From NCBI RefSeq assembly GCF_014204975.1, contig NZ_JACHMM010000001.1, forward strand, positions 6,138,037 through 6,202,036: a stretch of 64,000 nt of DNA, written 5' to 3'. Origin of the DNA: Jiangella mangrovi. Its GTDB lineage: Bacteria > Actinomycetota > Actinomycetes > Jiangellales > Jiangellaceae. The translations under genes were made by a program, and so were the position numbers. The notes beneath the pieces are model-generated. The model made no database searches. It was given only the letters and a program-made list of their open reading frames with translations, and was not told where the DNA came from. Position 1 is the stretch's first letter. The number at the start of each line of letters is the position of its first letter. Of the stretch, positions 51,895-59,974 are shown one piece after another.

Positions 51895-54173
51895 CCAGAT
51901 CAGGATCATGGCGGCCCCGCCGCCCGTCCTCCACCACGACCCACGTCGGCACCGTGATCACGGGCGCCGTCATGCTCAACCTCGACATCGCCGCGGTCAG
52001 CGTCGCACTGCCGACGTTCCAGGCCGCGTTCGGCACGACCGTCGCCACGGCGGCCTGGACGATGACCGGCTACACGCTCGCGCTCGCCGCCGTCATCCCG
52101 TTCACCGGCTGGGCCACGGACCGGTTCGGCGCCCGGCGGCTGTACCTGAGCGCGCTCGCGCTGTACCTGTGCGGGGCGGTGCTGTGCAGCGTCGCCTGGG
52201 ACATCGGCGCGCTGATCGGCGCCCGGACCATGCAGGGGGCCGGCGCCGGCATGCTCGTGCCGCTGGCCATGACGATCACCACCCGCGCCGCCGGGCCGGG
52301 CCGCGTCGGCCGCCTCACGGCCGTCCTCTTCGCGGTGGCGGCCACCGGCGCGATCGTGGGGCCGGTCCTGGCCGGCTGGCTGCTCGGGATCGCCTCCTGG
52401 CACTGGGTCTTCCTCGTCACCGTGCCGTTCGGCGTCGTCACGTTCGCGGCCGCGTTCCGGGTGCTGCCGAGGGTCCCGTCGCAGCGGACGGAGCGCTTCG
52501 ACTTCGCCGGCCTGGCGCTGCTGTCGCCCGGCCTGGCGGCGATCCTCTTCGGTGTCTCGTCGGCGCCGGGACGGTCGTCCCTCGCCACGGCGGCGGTGCT
52601 GGTGCCGGCTGCCGCGGGCCTGCTGCTGGTCGCGGCGTTCGTCCTGCACGCGCTGCGCACCGACCACCCGGTCATCGACCTGCGGATGTTCCGTCACCGT
52701 GAGCTGACCGTCGCCGTCGTCACCATGGCGATGTTCTTCGTGGCGTTCACCGGCACGGGGCTGCTGCTCCCCGCCTACTTCCTGCAGGTCCGCGGCGAGA
52801 GCGCGCTGACCGCCGGGCTGCTGATGGCCCCGCAGAGCGTCGCCGCCATCGTCACCATGCTCGTGTGCGGCCGGTACGCCGACCGGACGGGGCCGCGGCG
52901 GCTCGTGGCCGGCGGCCTGACGCTCGTGGTGCTGGGCCTGACGACCCTCGCCCGGGTCGGGGCGGACACGTCGTACGCGCTGCTGGCCGGCTCGCTGGTC
53001 GTGATCGGGCTGGGCCTCGGGATGACGACGATGCCGCTGACGGCCGCCGCGCTCGCCAGCCTCGCCCCCGCCCAGGTGGCCCGCGGCTCGACGCTGATCA
53101 ACATCGTCCAGCAGGCCGCGACGTCCGCCGGGATCGCCGTCACGTCGGTACTGCTGACCAGCCGCCTGCTCGAGGTCCCCGCCGCCGGCGACCGGTCCGC
53201 CGTGGCGCGGGCGTTCGCGTCGACCTACGCCGTCGCCGTTGCCCTGGTGATGCTCACGATCGTCCCGGCGCTCTTCCTGCGCCGCACCCGCCGCCGCGCT
53301 CGCGGGTCAGCGCGCGACGACCCGGGCGGCGCAGCGCCGGCAGCCGGGGTCGTGGCAGACGCCGGCCAGCGGGTCGCGACGGAACGCGTCCGCCGCCGCG
53401 GCCAGCACCTGGGCCGCCGGGTACGTCCGCCACCGGCTCGCCCCCACGACGCCGGTGCGCTCCAGGTGGGCCACGGCCGGTGCGAGCCGCTCGAACCCGC
53501 GGGAACAGCCACCGTGGCGCGTCTCGACGGGTGCGTCGACACCGCCGACCCGCGCCCAGCGGACCATGAGCGCCAGCCCGGCCGCCTCCTCGGCGGCGTG
53601 CAGCAGCGTCAGCGCGTCCAGCCCCACACCGGCCAGCACGACCACGCCGTCGTGCCGGCCCAGCTCGCGCAGCGGCGCGAACGGGTCGGCGGCGCTCTGC
53701 CCGGCGACCAGCGGCTCCGCCAGCGGGCCGACGGCGGCGAACGACGACAGCGGGTTGGCGCCGCGGTACCGGTCCGGCCGGGCCAGCACGGCCCGCGGGA
53801 TCGCCCCCATCCCCCGGTCGACGGTGTCCTCCGCGGGGTCGTACCCGGTGGCGGGCGCGACGGCCGGGATCGAGCCGTCGTCCTCGCTGTTGTGCGGCAG
53901 CGGGACGTGCCCGGCGGGCGGCGGGGCGGCGAAGGTCGCGCTGGCCGACGGCACCAGCACCGTGCAGCCGGCCGCGAGCAGCCCGTCGACGACGGCGTCC
54001 GCTCCCCCGGCGACCCGGCCGAACGACGAGAGCGCCGAGTGCAGGCACACCGGCCGCCCGGCCAGCCCGAGCCGCTCCGCGGCGGCGCGCACGTCCGCCG
54101 TCGTGACCTCCGTCGTCTCTGCCGTCATCACGTCACCTCAGACCTAGGCTCCAGGCTGGAGGCCTCATGCTAG
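51891..54173 (+). CDS. MFS transporter (DHA2-type, 14 TM) with an unusual readthrough C-terminus
   Basis: ATG 51891 overlaps the aldolase stop by 4 bp. Residues 1-475 form a normal DHA2 (EmrB/QacA-like) exporter: LDIAAVSVALPTF, WTMTGYTLALAAVIPFTGWA, TDRFGARRLYL, LMAPQSVAAI. The transporter fold ends near 53330 (LFLRRTRRRARG), but the frame has no stop there and stays open for about 280 more codons to 54173. The extra part is exactly antisense, codon-aligned, to the AAC(3)-like gene and has no domain-like composition, so a lost stop or a sequencing error near 53320 is likely. Functional product probably about 475-480 aa. Confidence 0.75.
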   Translation: MTRSGSWRPRRPSSTTTHVGTVITGAVMLNLDIAAVSVALPTFQAAFGTTVATAAWTMTGYTLALAAVIPFTGWATDRFGARRLYLSALALYLCGAVLCSVAWDIGALIGARTMQGAGAGMLVPLAMTITTRAAGPGRVGRLTAVLFAVAATGAIVGPVLAGWLLGIASWHWVFLVTVPFGVVTFAAAFRVLPRVPSQRTERFDFAGLALLSPGLAAILFGVSSAPGRSSLATAAVLVPAAAGLLLVAAFVLHALRTDHPVIDLRMFRHRELTVAVVTMAMFFVAFTGTGLLLPAYFLQVRGESALTAGLLMAPQSVAAIVTMLVCGRYADRTGPRRLVAGGLTLVVLGLTTLARVGADTSYALLAGSLVVIGLGLGMTTMPLTAAALASLAPAQVARGSTLINIVQQAATSAGIAVTSVLLTSRLLEVPAAGDRSAVARAFASTYAVAVALVMLTIVPALFLRRTRRRARGSARDDPGGAAPAAGVVADAGQRVATERVRRRGQHLGRRVRPPPARPHDAGALQVGHGRCEPLEPAGTATVARLDGCVDTADPRPADHERQPGRLLGGVQQRQRVQPHTGQHDHAVVPAQLAQRRERVGGALPGDQRLRQRADGGERRQRVGAAVPVRPGQHGPRDRPHPPVDGVLRGVVPGGGRDGRDRAVVLAVVRQRDVPGGRRGGEGRAGRRHQHRAAGREQPVDDGVRSPGDPAERRERRVQAHRPPGQPEPLRGGAHVRRRDLRRLCRHHVTSDLGSRLEASC
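53307..54128 (-). CDS. AAC(3)-like N-acyltransferase
   Basis: 273 aa. VCLHSALSSFGRVAGGADAV (family opening HSSLS-like), VLVPSASATFAA, IPRAVLARPDRYRGANPLSS, LAGVGLDALTLLHAAEEAAG, and a C-terminal CHDPGCRRC cluster. The AAC(3) family includes antibiotic acetyltransferases, but many members have other substrates. ATG 54128 chosen over GTG 54131 on spacing from GAGG. It faces the dimethylformamidase-like gene across CCTAGG site D, so it belongs to the catabolic island; resistance is not implied. Confidence 0.86.
   Translation of the reverse strand: MTAETTEVTTADVRAAAERLGLAGRPVCLHSALSSFGRVAGGADAVVDGLLAAGCTVLVPSASATFAAPPPAGHVPLPHNSEDDGSIPAVAPATGYDPAEDTVDRGMGAIPRAVLARPDRYRGANPLSSFAAVGPLAEPLVAGQSAADPFAPLRELGRHDGVVVLAGVGLDALTLLHAAEEAAGLALMVRWARVGGVDAPVETRHGGCSRGFERLAPAVAHLERTGVVGASRWRTYPAAQVLAAAADAFRRDPLAGVCHDPGCRRCAARVVAR
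54141..54161. promoter_or_regulatory. CCTAGG-type operator, site D, with adjoining dyad
   Basis: GACCTAGGCTC (54141-54151) followed by a perfect 13-bp dyad CTCCAGGCTGGAG (54149-54161) that also contains the ribosome site of the next gene. Between the AAC(3)-like gene and the dimethylformamidase-like gene. Confidence 0.6.
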
Positions 54174-55741
54174 TGGGCTACGTCAGCGACGAGAACGACG
54201 TCGCGATCGCCGATGCCGCCGTCGAGCTGATGGGCGCCGACGGCGTCCCGGTCGTCTGCCGGTCCAGCGCGAGCGGCCGCGTCGACGCCGACGTCGCGCC
54301 CGGCCGGTACGACGTCGTGCTGGCGCGCGACGGCTACGGGCCGAAGCGCACGACCGCCGTCGTCGGGGCCGAGCCGGTGCGGTTCCGCCTGCTCAGCGAC
54401 CGGACGTACGGGTTCGTCTGGCCGAAGGAGACGACGTCGGGCACTACGGCGGAGATCCGCGTCTCGTGCCCGCTCCCCTACCGGCTGTCGCTCTGGCGCT
54501 ACGGCGCCGCCCGCGAGCCCGTCGCGCCGCTGGGCGTCGGCGAGCACGAGCCCGGCGCCACGGCGAACCCGCTGCCCGACGGCGACGTCGCCGGCTCCGG
54601 CGTGGACTGGTCGCCCGGCGACTTTCCCGGCCAGCGCGTGGTCGCGCCGGAGCGGAGCGGCCTGTACTTCGTGCACGTCGACGACGAGGGCGGCGGGTTC
54701 CACGGGCTGCCCTGGATCGTGTCGCCGTCGGCCCCCACGGCACCCGTGGCGGTGCTGGCCAGCGACCTGACGTGGACGGCGTACAACTCCTTCGGCGGGC
54801 GCAGCAACTACCTGAACCCGGCTGGGCTGCCACCGGCGCCGACGGTGTCGCGGCGCCAGGACCTCGCGTTCTACGCGACGCCGGAGCGGGGCGAGTGGGA
54901 GGACGAGTACTACCCGCCGCTCTCGCTGCGCCGCCCCGAGCCCGACGCCAGCATCCCGCTCGACGAGGAGGTCGACGGCCCGACGACGACCCGGCCCGGC
55001 CCGCACCTGGCCGCCGCGGACTGGCGGCTGCTGGCCTGGCTGGAGCGGCAGGGCTATGCCCACGACCTGTACGCGGAGTCGCGGCTGGACCGCGGCGAGG
55101 TGCCGCTGGACGCCTACCGCGTGCTGGTCCTCGGCTGCCACCCGGAGTACTGGACGTACGCGATGTTCCAGCGGGTCCGCGACTGGGTGCACGCGGGCGG
55201 CCGGCTGCTGCACCTCGGCGGCAACGGCCTCAACTGCGAGGTCGAGCTGCTCGACGGCGACCGCCTGCTGGTGCACAACGGCGACACCCGCAAGCTCGGT
55301 CCCGGCGAGGGTCCGGACTGGAGCCGGTTCACCGCCCGGCGCGAGCCCGAGGCGGCGCTGCTGGGCGTCGGCTACGACCAGCGCGGCCTGCTGACGGCGG
55401 CGCCGTACGAGGTGGTGTCGCCCTCGCATTGGGCGTTCGAAGGAACGGGGGTGGGCGCCGGCGACCTGTTCGGCGAGCGGTCACTGAACGGGCGGATCCT
55501 CGGCGGCGCGTCCGGCCACGAGACGGACAAGATCTCGCCGCACTCGCCGCCCGGCACGACGCTGCTGGCGCGCGGCGTGAACGCGGACGGCGGCGGGGCG
55601 CACCTGGTGCACGTGCCGGCGTTCGGCCGCGGCGAGGTGGTGTCGGCCGGGTCCATCGCGTTCGTCATGTCGCTGCTGGCCGACGACGTCGTGTCGGCCC
55701 TGACCCGGAACGTGCTGGACCGGTTCCTGGCGGAGCGATGA
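54167..55741 (+). CDS. N,N-dimethylformamidase large-subunit-like protein with N-terminal carboxypeptidase-regulatory domain
   Basis: 524 aa. Residues 1-75 (LVGYVSDENDVAIADAAVEL; GRYDVVLARDGYGPKR) look like a carboxypeptidase-regulatory-type beta-sandwich. The rest matches the DMFase beta-subunit C-terminal family: TWTAYNSFGGRSNYLNP, YEGYDxD-like region at YAHDLYAESRLDR, VLVLGCHPEYWTYAMFQRVR, LHLGGNGLNCEVEL. DMFase is an iron-dependent amide hydrolase; here Tyr and Glu/His candidates are in GCHPEYW. ATG 54167, GGAGG upstream. First gene of a three-gene coupled run. Probable amidohydrolase of the island, cytoplasmic (no signal). Confidence 0.83.
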   Translation: MLVGYVSDENDVAIADAAVELMGADGVPVVCRSSASGRVDADVAPGRYDVVLARDGYGPKRTTAVVGAEPVRFRLLSDRTYGFVWPKETTSGTTAEIRVSCPLPYRLSLWRYGAAREPVAPLGVGEHEPGATANPLPDGDVAGSGVDWSPGDFPGQRVVAPERSGLYFVHVDDEGGGFHGLPWIVSPSAPTAPVAVLASDLTWTAYNSFGGRSNYLNPAGLPPAPTVSRRQDLAFYATPERGEWEDEYYPPLSLRRPEPDASIPLDEEVDGPTTTRPGPHLAAADWRLLAWLERQGYAHDLYAESRLDRGEVPLDAYRVLVLGCHPEYWTYAMFQRVRDWVHAGGRLLHLGGNGLNCEVELLDGDRLLVHNGDTRKLGPGEGPDWSRFTARREPEAALLGVGYDQRGLLTAAPYEVVSPSHWAFEGTGVGAGDLFGERSLNGRILGGASGHETDKISPHSPPGTTLLARGVNADGGGAHLVHVPAFGRGEVVSAGSIAFVMSLLADDVVSALTRNVLDRFLAER

Positions 55742-57417
55742 GCTGCGGCCCGATGGGCTTCCGGGACCGGGTGGCCGACGGGATGCTGGCCGACGCGCGG
55801 GTGTGGGCGTCGCGGCCGGTGGGCGTGGAGTGGATCGCCCCGGTCGCCGACGACCCGGTGTACGAGAACCTCTACGACCGGTTCTGGGCGATCATGGCCG
55901 ACGCCGCCGCCCTCGAGCACCTGGCGTTGACGGCGCGGGTGGACGGCTCGCGGTGGGCGGCGGACGCGGCGGCGACCCGGCTGCTGGGGACGGCCCGGCG
56001 GTGGCGGCGCGAGGCAGAGCTGGCGCCGGACTACGGGACCGCGTACGCGACGACGCGGATCGTCAAGGCGCTCGCGGTCGGCTACGAGTGCCTGCGCGAC
56101 GTGCTGCCGTCGGCCGCCGCCGAGGAGGTGACCGGCGTGCTGGCGGACTGCCTGCGCCGGCTCGCGGCGGACTGGTTCTCCCGGCCCCTGGTCCGCGGGC
56201 CGGTGGGCGTCGGGGCGGACCGGCACTCCCCGCACCACTCCAGTGTCGAGTGGTCCTCGTTCGGGATCGGCGCGCTGGCGCTGTTGGGGCGCCTCCCTGA
56301 GGCCTCGACGTGGGTCGAGGATGCCGAGCGGCAGTTCCGCGACCACCTGCTGCCCGGCGCCCTGGCTCCCGACGGCGCCGCGCCCGAGGGCATGGACTTC
56401 TGGGCGTCGACGGTGCTCAGCCAGGTGCAGTTCCTCGACCCGCTGCGCCGCGCGACCGGCCACGACCTGCTGACGGCGCACGCGCGTTCGCTGGACCCGG
56501 TGCCGGGCCTGGCGATGTACCTGCCCCGGCGGACGGCGACGCCCGAGGGTCACCCGCACTACGGGCCCAGCACCGGCCTGTGCGCGGTGTTCTCGGCGCT
56601 GGCCCGCGAGCGCGACGACCCCGGGCTGGCCGCCGTCGCCGCCCAGGAGGCCGCGGCGGGGCGCATGGAGGTCTGGCCCGCCCGGTCCCCGCGCCGCGGC
56701 GAGCAGCTCTGGATGGCATGGAACGCGTACGCGGCGCTCTGGCACCCCGGCGGGCCGGAGGATGACGCCGTCGGGCCGCCGCCCGCACTGAGCTGGCACT
56801 CCCCCACGCTCGGCGAGGCGTACGTCCGCTCCGGCTGGGGCCCCGGATCGTTCGTCGTCGCCGTCCGCCGTGGCAAGGTCACGGCGTGGGCCGACGGCGT
56901 CTGCGCGCTCGCCGACCTCACCCCCCACACCGTCGTCGACGTCGAGGAGTCGCGTCGCACCGGCTCCGGCGTCTACCGCGTCGAACCGCCCGGGCTGGAG
57001 CCGGCCGGGCTGCGGGTCGCGGACCTCGGCGACGCCGTCGTCGTCACCGGGGCCGACGCGGACGGCCGGCCGCTGCTGCGGGTGAGCGTCGACCGGCGCC
57101 GGCGGACGGTCACCGTGCTGCGCCTCGACGGGCATCGCCGGCGCTGGTGGTGGGCGACGGCCGCCACTCCCGCCGTCGTCGCCGGCACCGTCACGGAGAT
57201 CACCGCGGACGGGTACCGGCCGGACCTGCGGGCCGGTTACGGCCTGCTCGACGTCGTCGAGACCGACCCGCGCGCGTACCCCCTCGCGACCGTCGAGCCG
57301 GACGCCGGGCGCATCGAGGTCGCCGTCCAGCTGGGCAAGAACCGGCCTGGCGCGACGGGCCCGAGGGGGCAGGATCGGGAGCGGACCCGAAGGCCCCACA
57401 CAGGAGGACTCGCATGA
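55738..57417 (+). CDS. Heparinase II/III-like (alpha/alpha-toroid lyase) protein, cytoplasmic
   Basis: 559 aa. ATG 55738 overlaps the previous stop by 4 bp. N-terminal about 340 residues are helical (toroid-like) with RHSPHHSSVEWSSFGIGALA and a His-rich GHPHYGPSTGLCAVF region; the C-terminal half is beta-rich (EAYVRSGWGPGSFVVAVRRG). The two-domain plan fits heparinase II/III-type polysaccharide lyases, but key lyase residues cannot be confirmed. It lacks a signal peptide, so it would act on imported oligosaccharides. Its stop overlaps the next ATG. Confidence 0.5.
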   Translation: MSCGPMGFRDRVADGMLADARVWASRPVGVEWIAPVADDPVYENLYDRFWAIMADAAALEHLALTARVDGSRWAADAAATRLLGTARRWRREAELAPDYGTAYATTRIVKALAVGYECLRDVLPSAAAEEVTGVLADCLRRLAADWFSRPLVRGPVGVGADRHSPHHSSVEWSSFGIGALALLGRLPEASTWVEDAERQFRDHLLPGALAPDGAAPEGMDFWASTVLSQVQFLDPLRRATGHDLLTAHARSLDPVPGLAMYLPRRTATPEGHPHYGPSTGLCAVFSALARERDDPGLAAVAAQEAAAGRMEVWPARSPRRGEQLWMAWNAYAALWHPGGPEDDAVGPPPALSWHSPTLGEAYVRSGWGPGSFVVAVRRGKVTAWADGVCALADLTPHTVVDVEESRRTGSGVYRVEPPGLEPAGLRVADLGDAVVVTGADADGRPLLRVSVDRRRRTVTVLRLDGHRRRWWWATAATPAVVAGTVTEITADGYRPDLRAGYGLLDVVETDPRAYPLATVEPDAGRIEVAVQLGKNRPGATGPRGQDRERTRRPHTGGLA

Positions 57418-58517
57418 AGATCACGTCGGTCACGGCCGTCCCGATCCGCGCGCGCCGGCACACCCCCATGGTGGCGACGCAGGGCTCGATCGACGTGTCC
57501 GAGTTCGGCGTGGTGCGCGTCGACACCGACGAGGGCCTCACCGGCTGGGGCGAGATCGCGATGTCGTGGGGCCGGGTCGGCCGCGCGCTCTGCCGCGACG
57601 TCGAGCTGACCCTCGGCCCCACGGTCAACGGGCTCGACCCGCGTGACCTGCCGCGTTGCGCCGCCGCCATGGAGCAGCGGCTGCCGCTGCCGATGGACGG
57701 CGGGCACGCGGCCCGGGCCGGCGTCGAGATGGCGCTGCTCGACGTGGCCGGGAAGGCGGCCGGGCTGCCGGCGTACCAGCTGCTCGGCGGCCGCGCCCGC
57801 GACACCGTCCCCGTCGCCTGGCCGATCCCCTGGGGCACCGTCGAGGCCACCGTCGCCGCGGCGGAGGAGGCGGTCGCGGCCGGCTTCCCGACAGTGAAGC
57901 TCAAGATCGGCCGAGCGGGACGGCTCGACGAGACCGTGGTCGCCGCGGTCCGGGCCGCCGTCGGCGACGACATCGCCATCAAGGTCGACGCGAACATGGC
58001 CTACCGCAGCGCGAACCAGGCGCTGGCCGCGCTGCGCCCGCTGGAGCGGCACGGCCTGCAGCTGATCGAGCAGCCGCTGCCGCCGCGCGACCTGGACGAG
58101 CTGGCGCGCCTGCGCGACCGGCTCGAGACGCCGCTGCTGCTGGACGAGTCCTGCTGGGAGCTGCGCGACGTCGGCGAGATCGTCCGCCGCGGCGCCGGCG
58201 ACGTGCTCAACGTGTACGTGACGGAGATGGGCGGGCCGGCGCAGGCGGTCAAGGCGTTCGCCGCGGGCGAGGCCGCCGGCTTGGTCGGCCTGCTCGGCAG
58301 CCAGTGCGAACTCGGCCTCGCCACAGCCGCGTGCGCGCACGTCGGCGTCGTCGTGAGCAACCTGGCCTACGAGTCCGACGTCGTCGGGCCGCTGCGCTAC
58401 GTCCGCGACATCGTCCACGAGCCGCCGGTCATCGCCGGCGGCGTGCTGGTCCCGCCGGACCGCCCCGGCCTCGGGGTCGAGGTCGACCCCGAGGCGATCG
58501 AGGCGATGCGGTGCTGA
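57414..58517 (+). CDS. Enolase-superfamily enzyme (MLE/racemase subgroup) with altered active site
   Basis: 367 aa. Capping domain (MKITSVTAVPIRARRHTPM), KxK motif TVKLKIG near 161, metal ligands in KVDANMAY (190), LIEQPLPP (216) and LLDESCWE (243). The second-face Lys of the MLE subgroup (NIKLxK.GG) is absent: here LNVYVTEMGGP. ATG 57414, GGAGG upstream, overlapping the lyase stop by 4 bp. One-base chemistry, such as dehydration or cycloisomerisation, is more likely than epimerisation. Second enolase-superfamily member of the island. Confidence 0.85.
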   Translation: MKITSVTAVPIRARRHTPMVATQGSIDVSEFGVVRVDTDEGLTGWGEIAMSWGRVGRALCRDVELTLGPTVNGLDPRDLPRCAAAMEQRLPLPMDGGHAARAGVEMALLDVAGKAAGLPAYQLLGGRARDTVPVAWPIPWGTVEATVAAAEEAVAAGFPTVKLKIGRAGRLDETVVAAVRAAVGDDIAIKVDANMAYRSANQALAALRPLERHGLQLIEQPLPPRDLDELARLRDRLETPLLLDESCWELRDVGEIVRRGAGDVLNVYVTEMGGPAQAVKAFAAGEAAGLVGLLGSQCELGLATAACAHVGVVVSNLAYESDVVGPLRYVRDIVHEPPVIAGGVLVPPDRPGLGVEVDPEAIEAMRC

Positions 58518-58537
58518 CTCCGTCAGCCCCGGTGCCG

Positions 58538-59839
58538 TCAGTCCTTGTAGCGGACGAACAGCAGCGGGTGGAACGACGGGTCGCCGGTCAGCTGGCCGGC
58601 CATGAGCATGCCGGTGGTCGGCCGCCGCCCGCCGAAACCGGGCGGGACCCGGCTGCCCTGGCGCGCGCTGAGCAGGTTCGGCCAGAGCGCGGCCGCGACG
58701 CCGGGGATGGTGTGGTGGTCGACGGTCCAGTCGACGCCGTCGGTGCTGGTGGCGACCACGAGGTCAGCGCCCTCGCTGGAGAAGACGGTGATCTCGCCGT
58801 CCGGCGCGACCAGGACCTGCGAGTGGTTGTCCATGGCGCCGACAGGGACCGGGTCGCCGTCGAGCCCCCGCTGGTAGTACAGCGTGCCGACGCCGCCGTC
58901 GCGCCGGTAGAAGACGCTGTGGACCACACCGTCCGCGTCGACGGTGAGGTCCGACGCGTCGACCCAGTTGCCGTCGCCGTCGGGCGCCGGGTTCTCGGTG
59001 AGGATGCGCTGTTCCGGGAAGCTGCGGCCGTCGTCGGCCGACGAGAACAGCAGCGCGGCGTCGAGGTACGCGGAGTTCGGCGTGCCCAGGACGTACTGGC
59101 TGAAGCTCAGCGACACCTCCCCCGGCTCCGTGCCCGGCTGCACCCGCGGGTAGAGCCAGGCGCGGCCGGCCGGCGGGCTGCCGACCTTGCTGGTGTGGAC
59201 GTCCTGCCCGGTCACGGTGTCGAAGACGTTGATCCACAGGTCCCAGCCGTCGACGGCGTACGCGGAGTACAGGTAGCGGCCGTCCCTGTCGATGGCGAGG
59301 CCCTGGTAGTAGCGCTCGCTGCCAGGCTGCCTGATGGTGTGGTCGGTCGGCTGGTCGAAGTCCACGGAGCCGTTGGCATGGTGCTCGGTGAACTCCAGCC
59401 GCACCGGGTAGACGGCGCCCAGGTCGGCGCCGGGGGCGGGCGCGACGCCCGGGTAGCACTCGGCGCCGGTGTAGCAGGCCACCTGCAGGTGCAGGTCGCC
59501 CTCGCCGTCGACGAGCAGTGCGACCGGCTGGTACACGTGCCCCGGCAGCCGGACGACGGGCGTCCAGACGGTGCCGTTGCGCGAGCGCCACACCTGCGCC
59601 GACCACGGGTACTGCGCCCCGTCGCCGTCGAGCGTGGCCGCGTAGTAGAAGCGGCCGTCGTAGACGACCTTCGGGATCTGCGCGCCCCACGTGGGGACGA
59701 CGTTGGTCAGCGCGAGGTCGTCGGAGACGACGGACGCGCGGACCACGGCGGGCGGATCGGGCTCGGCGGCCGCGGAGCCTCCGGAGAGGACTGCGGCCAC
59801 GGTGGCCACGGCAAGCAGGAGGGAACGGTGCACGGGCAT
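58538..59839 (-). CDS. Secreted BNR/sialidase-like beta-propeller protein
   Basis: 433 aa. Sec signal peptide (LLLAVATVAAVLSGGSAAA, cleavage near AAA-EPDP). Repeated W-rich strands with Asp-box-like turns (SRNGTVWTP; SADDGRSFPEQ; STDGVDWTVDH), typical of BNR/sialidase-type propellers. ATG 59839 with AGGGAG. It converges with the enolase-superfamily gene (20-bp gap). It may bind or trim an extracellular glycan; no catalytic set (Asp/Tyr/Glu triad) can be assigned. Confidence 0.8.
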   Translation of the reverse strand: MPVHRSLLLAVATVAAVLSGGSAAAEPDPPAVVRASVVSDDLALTNVVPTWGAQIPKVVYDGRFYYAATLDGDGAQYPWSAQVWRSRNGTVWTPVVRLPGHVYQPVALLVDGEGDLHLQVACYTGAECYPGVAPAPGADLGAVYPVRLEFTEHHANGSVDFDQPTDHTIRQPGSERYYQGLAIDRDGRYLYSAYAVDGWDLWINVFDTVTGQDVHTSKVGSPPAGRAWLYPRVQPGTEPGEVSLSFSQYVLGTPNSAYLDAALLFSSADDGRSFPEQRILTENPAPDGDGNWVDASDLTVDADGVVHSVFYRRDGGVGTLYYQRGLDGDPVPVGAMDNHSQVLVAPDGEITVFSSEGADLVVATSTDGVDWTVDHHTIPGVAAALWPNLLSARQGSRVPPGFGGRRPTTGMLMAGQLTGDPSFHPLLFVRYKD

Positions 59840-59974
59840 GGCGGCTCCCTGGTGACGTCGGTGGATGTGCCCCCGACGCTAGGGACCCGCCGCCGGGCCG
59901 GCAGGACCCCTCGTTGCCCGGCGCTCCCCCGATCTTGCCCAGTCCCCCCACCCTCCGTTGGTGGGAGCGCGCGG

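Noticed and set aside
30583-58517. Biosynthetic gene cluster for a natural product
   Set aside because: No PKS, NRPS, terpene or RiPP core genes; the importer, aldolase and dehydratases point to catabolism.
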